A stretch of DNA of 50,606 nt from JAPHTQ01 sp046484535. GTDB taxonomy: Bacteria > Pseudomonadota > Gammaproteobacteria > Thiohalomonadales > Thiohalomonadaceae. The position numbers and the translations under genes are program-made. Every line of letters starts with the position of its first letter. The stretch's first letter is position 1. Under the pieces are notes generated by a model. The model had not been told where the DNA came from. It searched no databases and saw nothing but the letters and a program-made list of their open reading frames with translations. The stretch covers positions 1 to 50,606 of the forward strand of contig JAWOIT010000006.1 in NCBI GenBank assembly GCA_046484535.1, written 5' to 3'. Positions 9,046 to 16,674 of the stretch are shown one piece after another.

Positions 9046-9174
9046 CACCACAGAGACACGGAAAACACAGAGTTTGTAGGCCAGTACGTGACTGCTCATT
9101 CACCAAACTGCTCCCAAGGAGTGAACAGCACCTCCCCGAATAGCATTCTCTGCGTCCTCTGCGTCTCTGTAGTG
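9046..9174. repeat. 129-bp intergenic element with 27-bp terminal inverted repeats
   Basis: The left end begins CACCACAGAGACACGG; the right end is its near complement, ending GCGTCTCTGTAGTG. Nothing between them looks coding. It resembles short non-autonomous (MITE/REP-like) elements and is related in style to 15950-16107. Together with the dsrP terminator it fills most of the 308-base gap after dsrP. The rest (9175-9277) holds no feature I can assign beyond a likely but unproven promoter for the next gene. Confidence 0.6.
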
Positions 9175-9277
9175 AGATAATCCAAAACGCTTTAAAATAG
9201 CGCTGATTGCCCTTATACAGAGAGTTTGACCGGCCAGATTCCCCGGTAATAATCGCACAGTTTTCAGAGGTGGTGGC

Positions 9278-10282
9278 ATGAGCCAAGAAGAGCACGCATT
9301 TGCACAATATGTACGAATCCTCGGCAAGGGCCGCAACGGCTCGCGCGGCCTGACGGCCGACGAGGCCTACGAGGCGATGCGCATGATCATGAATGAAGAG
9401 GTCGAGCCGATTCAGCTTGGCGCCTTCCTGATGCTCATGCGCGTCAAGGAAGAGACCCCTGAAGAGGTGGCGGCCGCGGTCAGGGCGATCCGCGCGAACC
9501 TTAATGTGCCTGCCAATGCCCCCAAGGTAGACCTCGACTGGTCCTCCTACGCCGGCAAGAAGCGCATCCTGCCCTGGTACCTGCTCGCCACCCTGCTGAT
9601 GGCGCAAAACGGCATCCGCATCTTCATGCATGGCGCCGGCGGTCACACCGCCGGGCGCCTCTATACCAAGGATGTGCTGCCGCAGCTGGGCGTTCCCGTC
9701 GCCACCAGTATGGATGAGGCCGCCAAGCAGCTGGAAGAGAACAACTTCAGCTACATCGACCTGGAGCATTTGAGCCCCAAGCTCTATGAGATCATAGAAC
9801 TGCGCCCTCTGCTCGGCCTGCGCTCGCCGGTGCACACCATCGCCCGCATGCTCAACCCCTTCAATGCCGAGCATGTGATGCAGGGGATCTTCCACCCCGG
9901 TTACCGCCCCACTCACCAGGAAGCGGGGATCATGCTGGAGATCCCGCATATGTCCGTGATTAAGGGTGAAGGCGGCGAGATTGAGCGCAACCCCGACCAG
10001 GATGTGCTGATTCAGGGTGTCCACAACGGTGAGATGGTCGACGAAGAGTGGCCGGCGATGTTCAACAAACGCCATGTACGTCCGGCTGAGATGAATGTGG
10101 CCGATTTGGCCGCAGTCTGGCGCGGTGAGAAAAGCGACGAGTACGGTGAAGCCGCGGTTGTCGGCACCATCGCCATCGCCCTGTATACCCTGGGCAAGGC
10201 CAAAACCCGCGAAGAGGCCGAGGAGCAGGCCGAAGCCATGTGGGCCGCACGCGACAAGGCCCGTTTCGCCAACGCCGCCTGA
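9278..10282 (+). CDS. TrpD2/YbiB-like glycosyltransferase-family protein
   Basis: 334-aa protein of the anthranilate phosphoribosyltransferase-like fold (glycosyl transferase family 3). It shows the helical N-terminal domain (about 1-75) and the nucleoside-phosphorylase-like domain with GAGGHTAG near residue 115-122 in place of the PRPP loop GTGGD of real TrpD. E. coli YbiB, the best-known relative, binds nucleic acid and is not a tryptophan enzyme, so no catalytic claim is made. It ends one base before dsrN and probably shares its transcript. Such a gene is not part of the classic A. vinosum dsr operon. Confidence 0.8.
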   Translation: MSQEEHAFAQYVRILGKGRNGSRGLTADEAYEAMRMIMNEEVEPIQLGAFLMLMRVKEETPEEVAAAVRAIRANLNVPANAPKVDLDWSSYAGKKRILPWYLLATLLMAQNGIRIFMHGAGGHTAGRLYTKDVLPQLGVPVATSMDEAAKQLEENNFSYIDLEHLSPKLYEIIELRPLLGLRSPVHTIARMLNPFNAEHVMQGIFHPGYRPTHQEAGIMLEIPHMSVIKGEGGEIERNPDQDVLIQGVHNGEMVDEEWPAMFNKRHVRPAEMNVADLAAVWRGEKSDEYGEAAVVGTIAIALYTLGKAKTREEAEEQAEAMWAARDKARFANAA

Positions 10283-10283
10283 T

Positions 10284-11717
10284 ATGGCCCACCTGCTTTT
10301 CAGCGCCGCGCACAAGTCCTCGGGCAAAACCACCATTACCCTGGGGATTTGCGCGGCGCTGGCCCGTTCCGGGCTTGTCGTCCAACCCTTCAAGAAAGGC
10401 CCCGACTACATCGATCCGATGTGGTTAAGCCGTGCTGCAGAGCGCGCCTGTTACAATCTCGACTTCAACACCATGGCGCATGAGGAGATTGAGGCGTTTT
10501 TCGCCGGGCACAGCGCCGACAGCGATATTTCACTCATTGAAGGCAATATGGGCCTGTTCGACAGTCTCGATATCGAGGGCGGCCAGAGCAACGCTGCACT
10601 GGCCAAGCTGCTCCACTCCCCCGTCGTGCTCATCCTCGATGTCAAAGGCGCCACACGAAGCATTGTGCCGGTGATCCTCGGCTTTCAGCAGTTCGAGCCC
10701 GAGATGAACCTTGCCGGCGTTATTCTCAACAAGGTTGCCGGCGCCCGCCATGAGGCACGCCTGCGTGAAGTCATCGGCCACTATTGCGATATTCCGGTAT
10801 TGGGCGCCATCCATCGGGACCGTCGTCTCGCCATTGACGAGCGTCACCTGGGTCTCATCCCCAGCAATGAGGCCACGGAGGTCTCCGGCAAACTGGACGA
10901 GATAAGCCGGCTGGTGGCCGCCCAGGTGGACCTTGAGGCCCTGCAAAAGATCGCTGCAACCGCCCCTGCTATCACACCCCCCTCGCCTCGCCCCCTGCCG
11001 GAAAACACTGAAAGGGTACGCATCGCCATCGCCCGGGACAGTGCCTTCGGTTTCTACTATCCGGACGATTTGGATGCGTTGAAGAGCGCAGGGGCCGACC
11101 TGGTTCCCTTTGATGCGACGGAGGACAGCACCCTGCCGGAGGATATTGATGGTCTCTTTATCGGCGGCGGCTTTCCCGAGATGCGCATGGAGGCCCTGGC
11201 GGCCAACCGGTCGCTACGCAGCCATATCAGGGCTGCTATCGAGGCCGGACTACCGACCTATGCCGAGTGCGGCGGTCTGATGTACCTCTCACGCTCCCTT
11301 ACCCGGGGCAAGCAATCGGCGGAGATGGTGGGCATTGTTCCAGGGGACTGCATCATGCACGAAAAACCGGTGGGACGAGGCTATGCACACATCGTTGAAA
11401 CCGGCCACAGCCCCTGGCCCGGCAGCGAGCCGGGGCAGGCCTACCGGGTGCATGAGTTCCATTACTCCAGCCTTGAAAACCTGCCGGATGACCTCCAGTA
11501 TGCTTATAGGCTGGAGCGCGGCCACGGTATTCGGGACAGGCTGGACGGGTTTATCTACAAAAACCTCCTGGCCAACTATGTCCATCTTCGTGATGTCCGC
11601 GGCAATCACTGGACCCGGCGTTTTGTCGAGTTTGTCCGTGCCTGCCGTGGTAAGATCCCGTCCTATGCCGCGCCTGAACACTCAGGGGAGGCAACATTTC
11701 TTCCCCCTTTCATGTAA
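10284..11717 (+). CDS. dsrN: DsrN, cobyrinate a,c-diamide synthase-like amidotransferase
   Basis: 477-aa CobB/CbiA-family enzyme. The N-terminal ATP-binding part carries SAAHKSSGKTT (residues 6-16). The C-terminal GATase_3 domain carries the nucleophile cysteine in YAECGGLMYL and a histidine-rich HEFHYSS. In dsr operons it is proposed to amidate sirohaem to the amide form used by DsrAB. The frame is open further upstream, but the ATG at 10284, just after the preceding stop, gives the family's normal N-terminus. A standard cobalamin-pathway role is possible, but the position next to dsrR favours DsrN. Confidence 0.9.
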   Translation: MAHLLFSAAHKSSGKTTITLGICAALARSGLVVQPFKKGPDYIDPMWLSRAAERACYNLDFNTMAHEEIEAFFAGHSADSDISLIEGNMGLFDSLDIEGGQSNAALAKLLHSPVVLILDVKGATRSIVPVILGFQQFEPEMNLAGVILNKVAGARHEARLREVIGHYCDIPVLGAIHRDRRLAIDERHLGLIPSNEATEVSGKLDEISRLVAAQVDLEALQKIAATAPAITPPSPRPLPENTERVRIAIARDSAFGFYYPDDLDALKSAGADLVPFDATEDSTLPEDIDGLFIGGGFPEMRMEALAANRSLRSHIRAAIEAGLPTYAECGGLMYLSRSLTRGKQSAEMVGIVPGDCIMHEKPVGRGYAHIVETGHSPWPGSEPGQAYRVHEFHYSSLENLPDDLQYAYRLERGHGIRDRLDGFIYKNLLANYVHLRDVRGNHWTRRFVEFVRACRGKIPSYAAPEHSGEATFLPPFM

Positions 11718-11735
11718 AGAATTTAAGGTTATTTC

Positions 11736-12089
11736 ATGATTACACTGACCGAGAATGCAATCGAACAGGTGAAAAGCGCCGCAGAACAGAGTCAGGCAAA
11801 GGGCCTGGCGCTTCGCCTGGCGGCGAAGAAGAACCAGGACGGTACCATGGAGTACGGTATGGGCTTCGACGAGGCTAAGGATGATGATCTGCTGTTCAAA
11901 TTCGATGGTGTCGAAGTGGTATTCGGCGGCGAATACGGTCCGCTGCTCAATGGTACGACCATCGACTTTGTCGAGCTGGAACCGGGCAAGTGGAACTTCA
12001 TCTTCATGAACCCCAACGACGCCAACTACCAGCCCCCGGGAAGCGACCAGGGTGGCTGCAGTTCCGGCGGCTGCAGCAGCTGCAACTAA
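11736..12089 (+). CDS. dsrR: DsrR, IscA/A-type-like protein
   Basis: 117-aa protein of the A-type iron-sulfur carrier fold. The first conserved cysteine motif of IscA is missing (KKNQDG where IscA has a GCSG motif), as in A. vinosum DsrR, which acts post-transcriptionally on dsr expression and does not carry clusters. Unlike a fully cysteine-free DsrR, this protein ends in a glycine/serine/cysteine tail, GGCSSGGCSSCN, with three cysteines. It starts 18 bases after dsrN. The dsrS gene expected next is absent. Confidence 0.9.
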   Translation: MITLTENAIEQVKSAAEQSQAKGLALRLAAKKNQDGTMEYGMGFDEAKDDDLLFKFDGVEVVFGGEYGPLLNGTTIDFVELEPGKWNFIFMNPNDANYQPPGSDQGGCSSGGCSSCN

Positions 12090-12118
12090 CCACGGCAGCC
12101 CCAACAGCCTGTGGCCAT

Positions 12119-12151
12119 ACCTGCCCGGTTTTCTATCCAATCCGGGCAGGT
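12119..12151 (+). terminator. Hairpin after dsrR
   Basis: Inverted repeat ACCTGCCCGG / CCGGGCAGGT with a 13-base loop, 30 bases after the dsrR stop. There is no T-run, so it is probably a Rho-independent-like hairpin of modest strength or an RNA end-protecting structure. Confidence 0.55.
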
Positions 12152-12177
12152 GGTCTACCCAAAATGGGATAGCTATG

Positions 12178-12186
12178 TGTTATAAT
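12178..12186 (+). promoter_or_regulatory. Extended -10 promoter before the two-component operon
   Basis: TGTTATAAT is a perfect extended -10 (TGnTATAAT) with no good -35. It lies 50 bases before the sensor-kinase ATG and after the dsrR hairpin, so the kinase-regulator operon likely has its own sigma-70 promoter. Confidence 0.6.
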
Positions 12187-12235
12187 AGCCCGTTCTCAAT
12201 CACCGGGTTGCGGTAGAGGTAACCTTATAGCCGCC

Positions 12236-13885
12236 ATGGGCAACACCACGAACACATCGCATCAGGGCCGTCTGCACCAGCTGCTGGACGCATTCGCCTC
12301 TCTCCTCCTGTTAAGTGGCGAGGGGCTTCCGGGCAAGCGCCTGCGCTTTTTGCTGATCGGCGTCGGCAACACCTTCGCCCTGCTCGGCCTCAACCTCGCC
12401 CTGCTGCTGCACTTTCCCGAGTACGAACAGCTCCTGCTGTTTCTGTTCGGCGTCTTTATTTTCGCCGGCATCGGATTGCTATTTGCCATCTCTCTCGCCT
12501 TTCGCCGCTATCTGCTACACCCCAGCGAGGAGCTGAAACGCTGGTCCGATGAGATCCGAGAAGGCAACCTGGCCATCCGTCTGCACCCGGAGGAAATGGG
12601 CGAGTTAAAAGAGGTGGCCAAGGATATCAACAACCTGCTCGGCTACCTGCAGAATCTTTCCAAGCACATGGATGACGAGATTAAACGTCAGACCAAACGC
12701 TTCGAACAAAAAACCAACTCCTTGCAGGTACTCTACGACGTTGCCGCCAGCCTCAATGCCTCGCGCGATCTCAAAGACCTGCTGACCCGTTTTCTCCATA
12801 CCATGCGCGATATCGTCAACGCCAAGGCGGGTACCGTGCGTCTGCTCACCGACAACGACCAGATGGAACTGGTCGCCAGCATCGGTCTGGAGGATGCGGT
12901 GATCGAAGAGGAGCGCATGGTGCCGGTACAGCGCTGCCTATGCGGCAATGCGGTGACCGAGGGTGAGGTGCTGTTCCAAAAAGATCTCTCCCCTTGCACC
13001 CAGTGGGTCGGACGGCCGGTACTGGGCGACACCGGCCTGGAGATGATCGCCGTTCCGTTGCAGTATCACGGCAAGAACCTCGGGGTCTACAACCTCTTCG
13101 TCGAAAAGGCGGATATCGACTCCAGGGAAGAGGTCAAGGCGCTCTTCACCAGTATCGGCCGTCATCTGGGTATGGCCATCGAGAAGGCGCATCTGGATGA
13201 CGAAGCCAAGCGCTTGTCCATCATCAAGGAGCGCAATGCCCTCGCCCACGAACTGCATGACTCACTGGCACAGACCCTGGCCAGCTTGCGCTTCCAGGTC
13301 AGCATGCTTGACGAGGCCATCGATCGGCAAGGCGCCGATGTCACCCATGAGGATATCCAACAGATAAAAAGCGGCCTGGACGAGGCCTATACCGAGCTGC
13401 GCGAACTGCTGGCCCACTTCCGCGCCCCCATCAACTCCCGCGGCCTGATGCCCGCTCTGGAAGACCTGATCAGCAATTTCCGCAAGCAGACCGGGATGCA
13501 TGTACTGCTGCAAAAGGAGTGGGACTCCACCCGCCTCCCTGCCACTATGGAGATGCAGGTGTTGCGCATCATTCAGGAGGCGCTGGCGAACGTTCGCAAG
13601 CACAGCAATGCCCATACGGTACGGGTGATGCTGCGCTGCGACAAGGACGGTCATTACCATATCCTGGTCGAGGATGACGGCGTAGGCATGGACAAACCCG
13701 CCTTCAGCGGACACCCCGGAGAGCATCTCGGTTTGTCGATCATGCAGGAGCGTGCCCGCTATCTTGGGGGTGAATTGCGAATTGAGAGTGAATCCGGTGA
13801 AGGAACAAGGGTACAATTAACCTTCTTTAGCCCGGACAGCAGCACACCGCAGCAAAAAGAACCGCAACACTTCGCCCTGATTTGA
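12236..13885 (+). CDS. NarX-type sensor histidine kinase without a periplasmic sensor domain
   Basis: 549-aa inner-membrane kinase. Two transmembrane helices (about 36-56 and 65-87) are separated by only a few residues, so the large nitrate-binding periplasmic domain of NarX is absent. Then come a HAMP-like linker (about 88-150), a GAF domain (about 165-320) containing a cysteine group (CLCG and SPC), a HisKA_3 box with the phospho-acceptor histidine in ALAHELHDSLAQ, and a HATPase (ALANVRKHSNA, DDGVGM, GLSIMQERA). The signal must be sensed inside the cell or in the membrane, perhaps through the GAF cysteines. It is 13 bases from its response regulator. Ligand and targets are unknown. Confidence 0.88.
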   Translation: MGNTTNTSHQGRLHQLLDAFASLLLLSGEGLPGKRLRFLLIGVGNTFALLGLNLALLLHFPEYEQLLLFLFGVFIFAGIGLLFAISLAFRRYLLHPSEELKRWSDEIREGNLAIRLHPEEMGELKEVAKDINNLLGYLQNLSKHMDDEIKRQTKRFEQKTNSLQVLYDVAASLNASRDLKDLLTRFLHTMRDIVNAKAGTVRLLTDNDQMELVASIGLEDAVIEEERMVPVQRCLCGNAVTEGEVLFQKDLSPCTQWVGRPVLGDTGLEMIAVPLQYHGKNLGVYNLFVEKADIDSREEVKALFTSIGRHLGMAIEKAHLDDEAKRLSIIKERNALAHELHDSLAQTLASLRFQVSMLDEAIDRQGADVTHEDIQQIKSGLDEAYTELRELLAHFRAPINSRGLMPALEDLISNFRKQTGMHVLLQKEWDSTRLPATMEMQVLRIIQEALANVRKHSNAHTVRVMLRCDKDGHYHILVEDDGVGMDKPAFSGHPGEHLGLSIMQERARYLGGELRIESESGEGTRVQLTFFSPDSSTPQQKEPQHFALI

Positions 13886-13898
13886 TAACAACACAAGC

Positions 13899-14549
13899 AT
13901 GCAAGTACTACTCGTCGACGACCACACCCTTTTCCGAAGCGGTCTTGAGACCCTGTTGGAGCGCCATGGCATCGAGGTGATCGCCACCGCCGGCAACGGC
14001 CGTGAAGGTTTTCTCATGGCCCGGGAGCTGCAACCCGATGTGGTACTGCTCGATATGCGTATGCCGGAAATGAGCGGCCTGGAGGTCCTCTCAGGGCTGC
14101 GTGCCGTCGGATTCCGTAACCCCATTGTCATGCTCACGACCAGCAACGAGGAAGAGGACCTGGTCGAGTGCCTGCGCAACGGCGCCTCCGGCTATCTGCT
14201 TAAAGACATGGAACCGACCGAGCTTGTTACCGCTCTAAGGGATATCGTCGGCGGCAAGACCATCGTCGCTCCTGAGCTGGCCGCCGTATTGGCCCGCGTG
14301 GTGCAGGGCGATGTGGAGGATATCCTCAACAAGGAGGCCGACCCGTTCGCCGAGTTGACCCCGCGCGAGTTGGAGATTCTCTGCCTGCTCGCCGAGGGCC
14401 AAAGCAACAAGGTGATCGCCCGCAACCTCGGTATCTCCGACGGCACCGTCAAGCTGCATGTAAAGGCGATTCTGCGAAAACTCAATGTCCACTCCCGCGT
14501 CGAGGCCGCCGTGATGGCCGTGGAACAAAACTTTTGCCATAAGGATTAA
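13899..14549 (+). CDS. NarL/FixJ-family response regulator
   Basis: 216-aa regulator: receiver domain with acidic pocket LLVDDHT, phosphorylation aspartate in VVLLDMRMPEM, threonine in LTTSNEE and lysine in GYLLKDM. A LuxR-type helix-turn-helix follows (LTPRELEILCLLAEGQSNKVIARNLG, about 150-175). It is the partner of the kinase just upstream. Its placement directly downstream of the dsr genes makes regulation of sulfur or respiratory genes possible, but no target site was identified. Confidence 0.92.
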   Translation: MQVLLVDDHTLFRSGLETLLERHGIEVIATAGNGREGFLMARELQPDVVLLDMRMPEMSGLEVLSGLRAVGFRNPIVMLTTSNEEEDLVECLRNGASGYLLKDMEPTELVTALRDIVGGKTIVAPELAAVLARVVQGDVEDILNKEADPFAELTPRELEILCLLAEGQSNKVIARNLGISDGTVKLHVKAILRKLNVHSRVEAAVMAVEQNFCHKD

Positions 14550-14552
14550 ACT

Positions 14553-15116
14553 GTGTCGCTACACGAAAAACCATTCAAATTACTGCTCCTCCCATTTTTC
14601 GTCCTGTTTTTCAGCCCTGCGCTGCAAGCCCAAGAGGAGACGCGCTGGTATGAGGTGGAGGTCCTGCTCTTTGAGCAACAAAGTGAGAGTTACCGGCAAT
14701 CGGAAGAGTGGCCGCTGGATTTCACCGAGCCTGAACTGGAGGGAAGCCGAGAATTAAGCTCTACGGGTTCCTTTCGCCGACTGAGCAATACAGAATTGAA
14801 AAGGCAAGGGGATGCCGATCGCATAAAGAGCGCTGCAGACCTGAAACTATTGGCACACTTTGGTTGGCGCCAGCCCGGACTATCGCGCGAGGAGGCGGTG
14901 CCGCTGCGTATTGAAGAGGTGCCGGGACTGTCGGGAACACTCACGCTTATCCTCTCCCGCTACCTGCATATTGAGACCGATCTGCTCTACCGTGAAACCG
15001 AGGAACACGTCTATCGCCTAGAGCAATCACGCCGCATGCGCAGCGGTGAATTGCACTACCTGGACCACCCTGTCTTAGGTATCGCGATAGAGGTGCGCCG
15101 GGCTGAAGCTCCATAA
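14553..15116 (+). CDS. CsiV-like periplasmic protein
   Basis: 187-aa exported protein: signal peptide over residues 1-27 (LLLLPFFVLFFSPALQAQ), then WYEVEVLLFEQ, the typical opening of the CsiV peptidoglycan-binding family, and a C-terminal HYLDHPVLGIAIEV segment. In Vibrio CsiV is needed for LpoA-dependent PBP1a function. It starts with GTG only 4 bases after the response regulator and so is probably co-translated with it, an unusual partner; CsiV is often found beside mfd. The assignment rests on end motifs and length. Confidence 0.7.
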   Translation: MSLHEKPFKLLLLPFFVLFFSPALQAQEETRWYEVEVLLFEQQSESYRQSEEWPLDFTEPELEGSRELSSTGSFRRLSNTELKRQGDADRIKSAADLKLLAHFGWRQPGLSREEAVPLRIEEVPGLSGTLTLILSRYLHIETDLLYRETEEHVYRLEQSRRMRSGELHYLDHPVLGIAIEVRRAEAP

Positions 15117-15127
15117 AAAAGAGCCCG

Positions 15128-15155
15128 CCGGGTAAGTCATTATCGACCTACCCGG
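15128..15155. terminator. Hairpin between convergent genes
   Basis: Inverted repeat CCGGGTA / TACCCGG with a 14-base loop in the 60-base gap between the converging CsiV-like and methylthioinosine phosphorylase genes. It may serve either strand; no long T-run is present. Confidence 0.45.
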
Positions 15156-15176
15156 AGTTGGTGTGTACCCGCTGCT

Positions 15177-15920
15177 TTAGCTGATCCGGGACACTGCATG
15201 TTCCAGTAACCGCCGTACGTCCTTAAGCCCGGTCTTCAGGTGACGTTCAATCATCTCCATCGTCAGCGCCTCCTCCCCTCGCCCTGCCGCCATGTTGGCC
15301 ACCACGGCTATGGAGATATAACAAAGCTCCAGTTCACGCGCCAGGGCCGCCTCCGGCATGCCGGTCATACCCACCAGAGCGCAACCGTCCCGCTCCAGCC
15401 GATCAATCTCGGCGGCCGTCTCCAAACGCGGACCCTGAGTCGCGCCATAGGTGCCCCCGGCAATGAGCGCCAGATCGATCTCTGCGGCACAGGCTTGCAA
15501 AACCTGTCGAAGTGACTCGCAATACGGCTGAGTAAAATCGATGTGGGTCACATTGGTCAGCCCTTCTTCAAAGTAAGTATTGATACGCGACCAGGTGTAG
15601 TCGATGATTTGATCCGGCAAGACCAGGCTCCCAGGCTGCAAACCGGGGTCTATCCCCCCCACAGCGTTAACAGCGATCACCTGCTCGGCGCCGCTCTCTT
15701 TCAGAGCCCATAGGTTAGCGCGATAATTGATTTTGTGCGGTGGAATGGTGTGCCCCGCCCCATGCCTTGGCAGAAACATCACCTCATTCCCGGCCACCTC
15801 ACCAAAAACAAGAGGCGCCGAAGGCTCCCCGTAGGGCGTATGCATCACCTCCCGGCGGATAATCTCCAAACCTTTCAGCGAAGTCAGTCCGGTACCACCG
15901 ATAATGGCCAGTTTTGCCAT
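15177..15920 (-). CDS. S-methyl-5'-thioinosine phosphorylase (purine phosphorylase family)
   Basis: 247-aa member of the MTA/PNP phosphorylase family: GGTGL phosphate loop at residues 8-12, PRHGAGH and PPHKINYRAN, VNAVGGI, and substrate-site motif GMTGMPEA. Several MTAPs have different specificity; the Pseudomonas PA3004 type cleaves methylthioinosine to hypoxanthine plus methylthioribose-1-phosphate. The neighbouring hypoxanthine phosphoribosyltransferase, which would salvage the product, and nagZ match the Pseudomonas neighbourhood, so MTIP is preferred over MTAP. The reaction specificity is inferred. Confidence 0.85.
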   Translation of the reverse strand: MAKLAIIGGTGLTSLKGLEIIRREVMHTPYGEPSAPLVFGEVAGNEVMFLPRHGAGHTIPPHKINYRANLWALKESGAEQVIAVNAVGGIDPGLQPGSLVLPDQIIDYTWSRINTYFEEGLTNVTHIDFTQPYCESLRQVLQACAAEIDLALIAGGTYGATQGPRLETAAEIDRLERDGCALVGMTGMPEAALARELELCYISIAVVANMAAGRGEEALTMEMIERHLKTGLKDVRRLLEHAVSRIS

Positions 15921-15949
15921 GTTCTAAATCCTCAAATCAAAAAATAACT

Positions 15950-16107
15950 CACCGCAAAGGCGCAAAGTTCGCAAAGAGTTGGCTGGTGTTGGTGATCGCG
16001 GGTTAGCTTGGCCGATTAGGCATAAGCAAACACCCTGAATCCAAGCAATACACTCAAATTGATGTTTAGGTATTACTTTTCTTTGCGCTCTTTGCGCCTT
16101 TGCGGTG
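15950..16107. repeat. 158-bp element with near-perfect terminal inverted repeats
   Basis: The left end CACCGCAAAGGCGCAAAG is the exact complement of the right end CTTTGCGCCTTTGCGGTG (16090-16107), and the match extends with one or two changes to about 26 bp. The interior is non-coding. It sits between two co-directional salvage genes. The same end sequence borders the repeat clusters at 22.5, 27.9 and 49.6 kb. Confidence 0.7.
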
Positions 16108-16118
16108 ACTTGTTTTCA

Positions 16119-16670
16119 CTAACTACCCTTAACGGCGAAGATGCCCGGCGCGTTGCGCAGGTACTCCTTGTAATCCATGCCGAAGCCGAAGACATAGCGG
16201 TCCTCGACCTCCAACCCGACATAGTCGGCTTCAATCCCGACATTGCGTTCATGCCGTTTTTTTACCAGCACGGCGCTTCGCACACTTTTAGCACCGGCAA
16301 GACGGCACGATTCAACAATGGCGCCCAGGGTCAGACCTTCATCCAGAATATCGTCGATGATCAGGATATGACGGTTCTCCACAGGAAAACGCGGCATCAC
16401 CCGCCACTCCAGTTCACCACCCGCCGTGGCACCACGGTAGCGGCTGGCGTGAATGTAGTCGATTTGCAGGGGAAAATCGAGATAACTCAAGAGGTAGCCG
16501 GCCGGGATCATGCCGCCGCTCATCACAACCAGGATAAGGGGATTTTGCTTCTGCAAATCCAGGGTGATCTGCTGTGCCAACGCCCTGATGGCCTGCTCTA
16601 CCTGCTGTCGGTCGAACAGACAGTCGGCCTCTTGATATACCTGAGCGGCCTGTTCCGCGCTAACCGCCAT
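16119..16670 (-). CDS. Hypoxanthine-guanine phosphoribosyltransferase
   Basis: 183-aa type I phosphoribosyltransferase. The PRPP-binding motif ILIIDDILDEGLT is clear, along with VMSGGMIPAG and a C-terminal GFGMDYKEYLRN. It converts hypoxanthine or guanine plus PRPP to IMP or GMP and would use hypoxanthine made by the adjacent phosphorylase. The frame is open upstream, but the ATG at 16670 (MAVSAEQ), with GGGAG upstream and 5 bases after the mechanosensitive channel stop, was chosen. Confidence 0.88.
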   Translation of the reverse strand: MAVSAEQAAQVYQEADCLFDRQQVEQAIRALAQQITLDLQKQNPLILVVMSGGMIPAGYLLSYLDFPLQIDYIHASRYRGATAGGELEWRVMPRFPVENRHILIIDDILDEGLTLGAIVESCRLAGAKSVRSAVLVKKRHERNVGIEADYVGLEVEDRYVFGFGMDYKEYLRNAPGIFAVKGS

Positions 16671-16674
16671 ACTA

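Noticed and set aside
12119..12151. Riboswitch near the dsrR end
   Set aside because: Only a simple hairpin is seen, with no conserved riboswitch core recognised.
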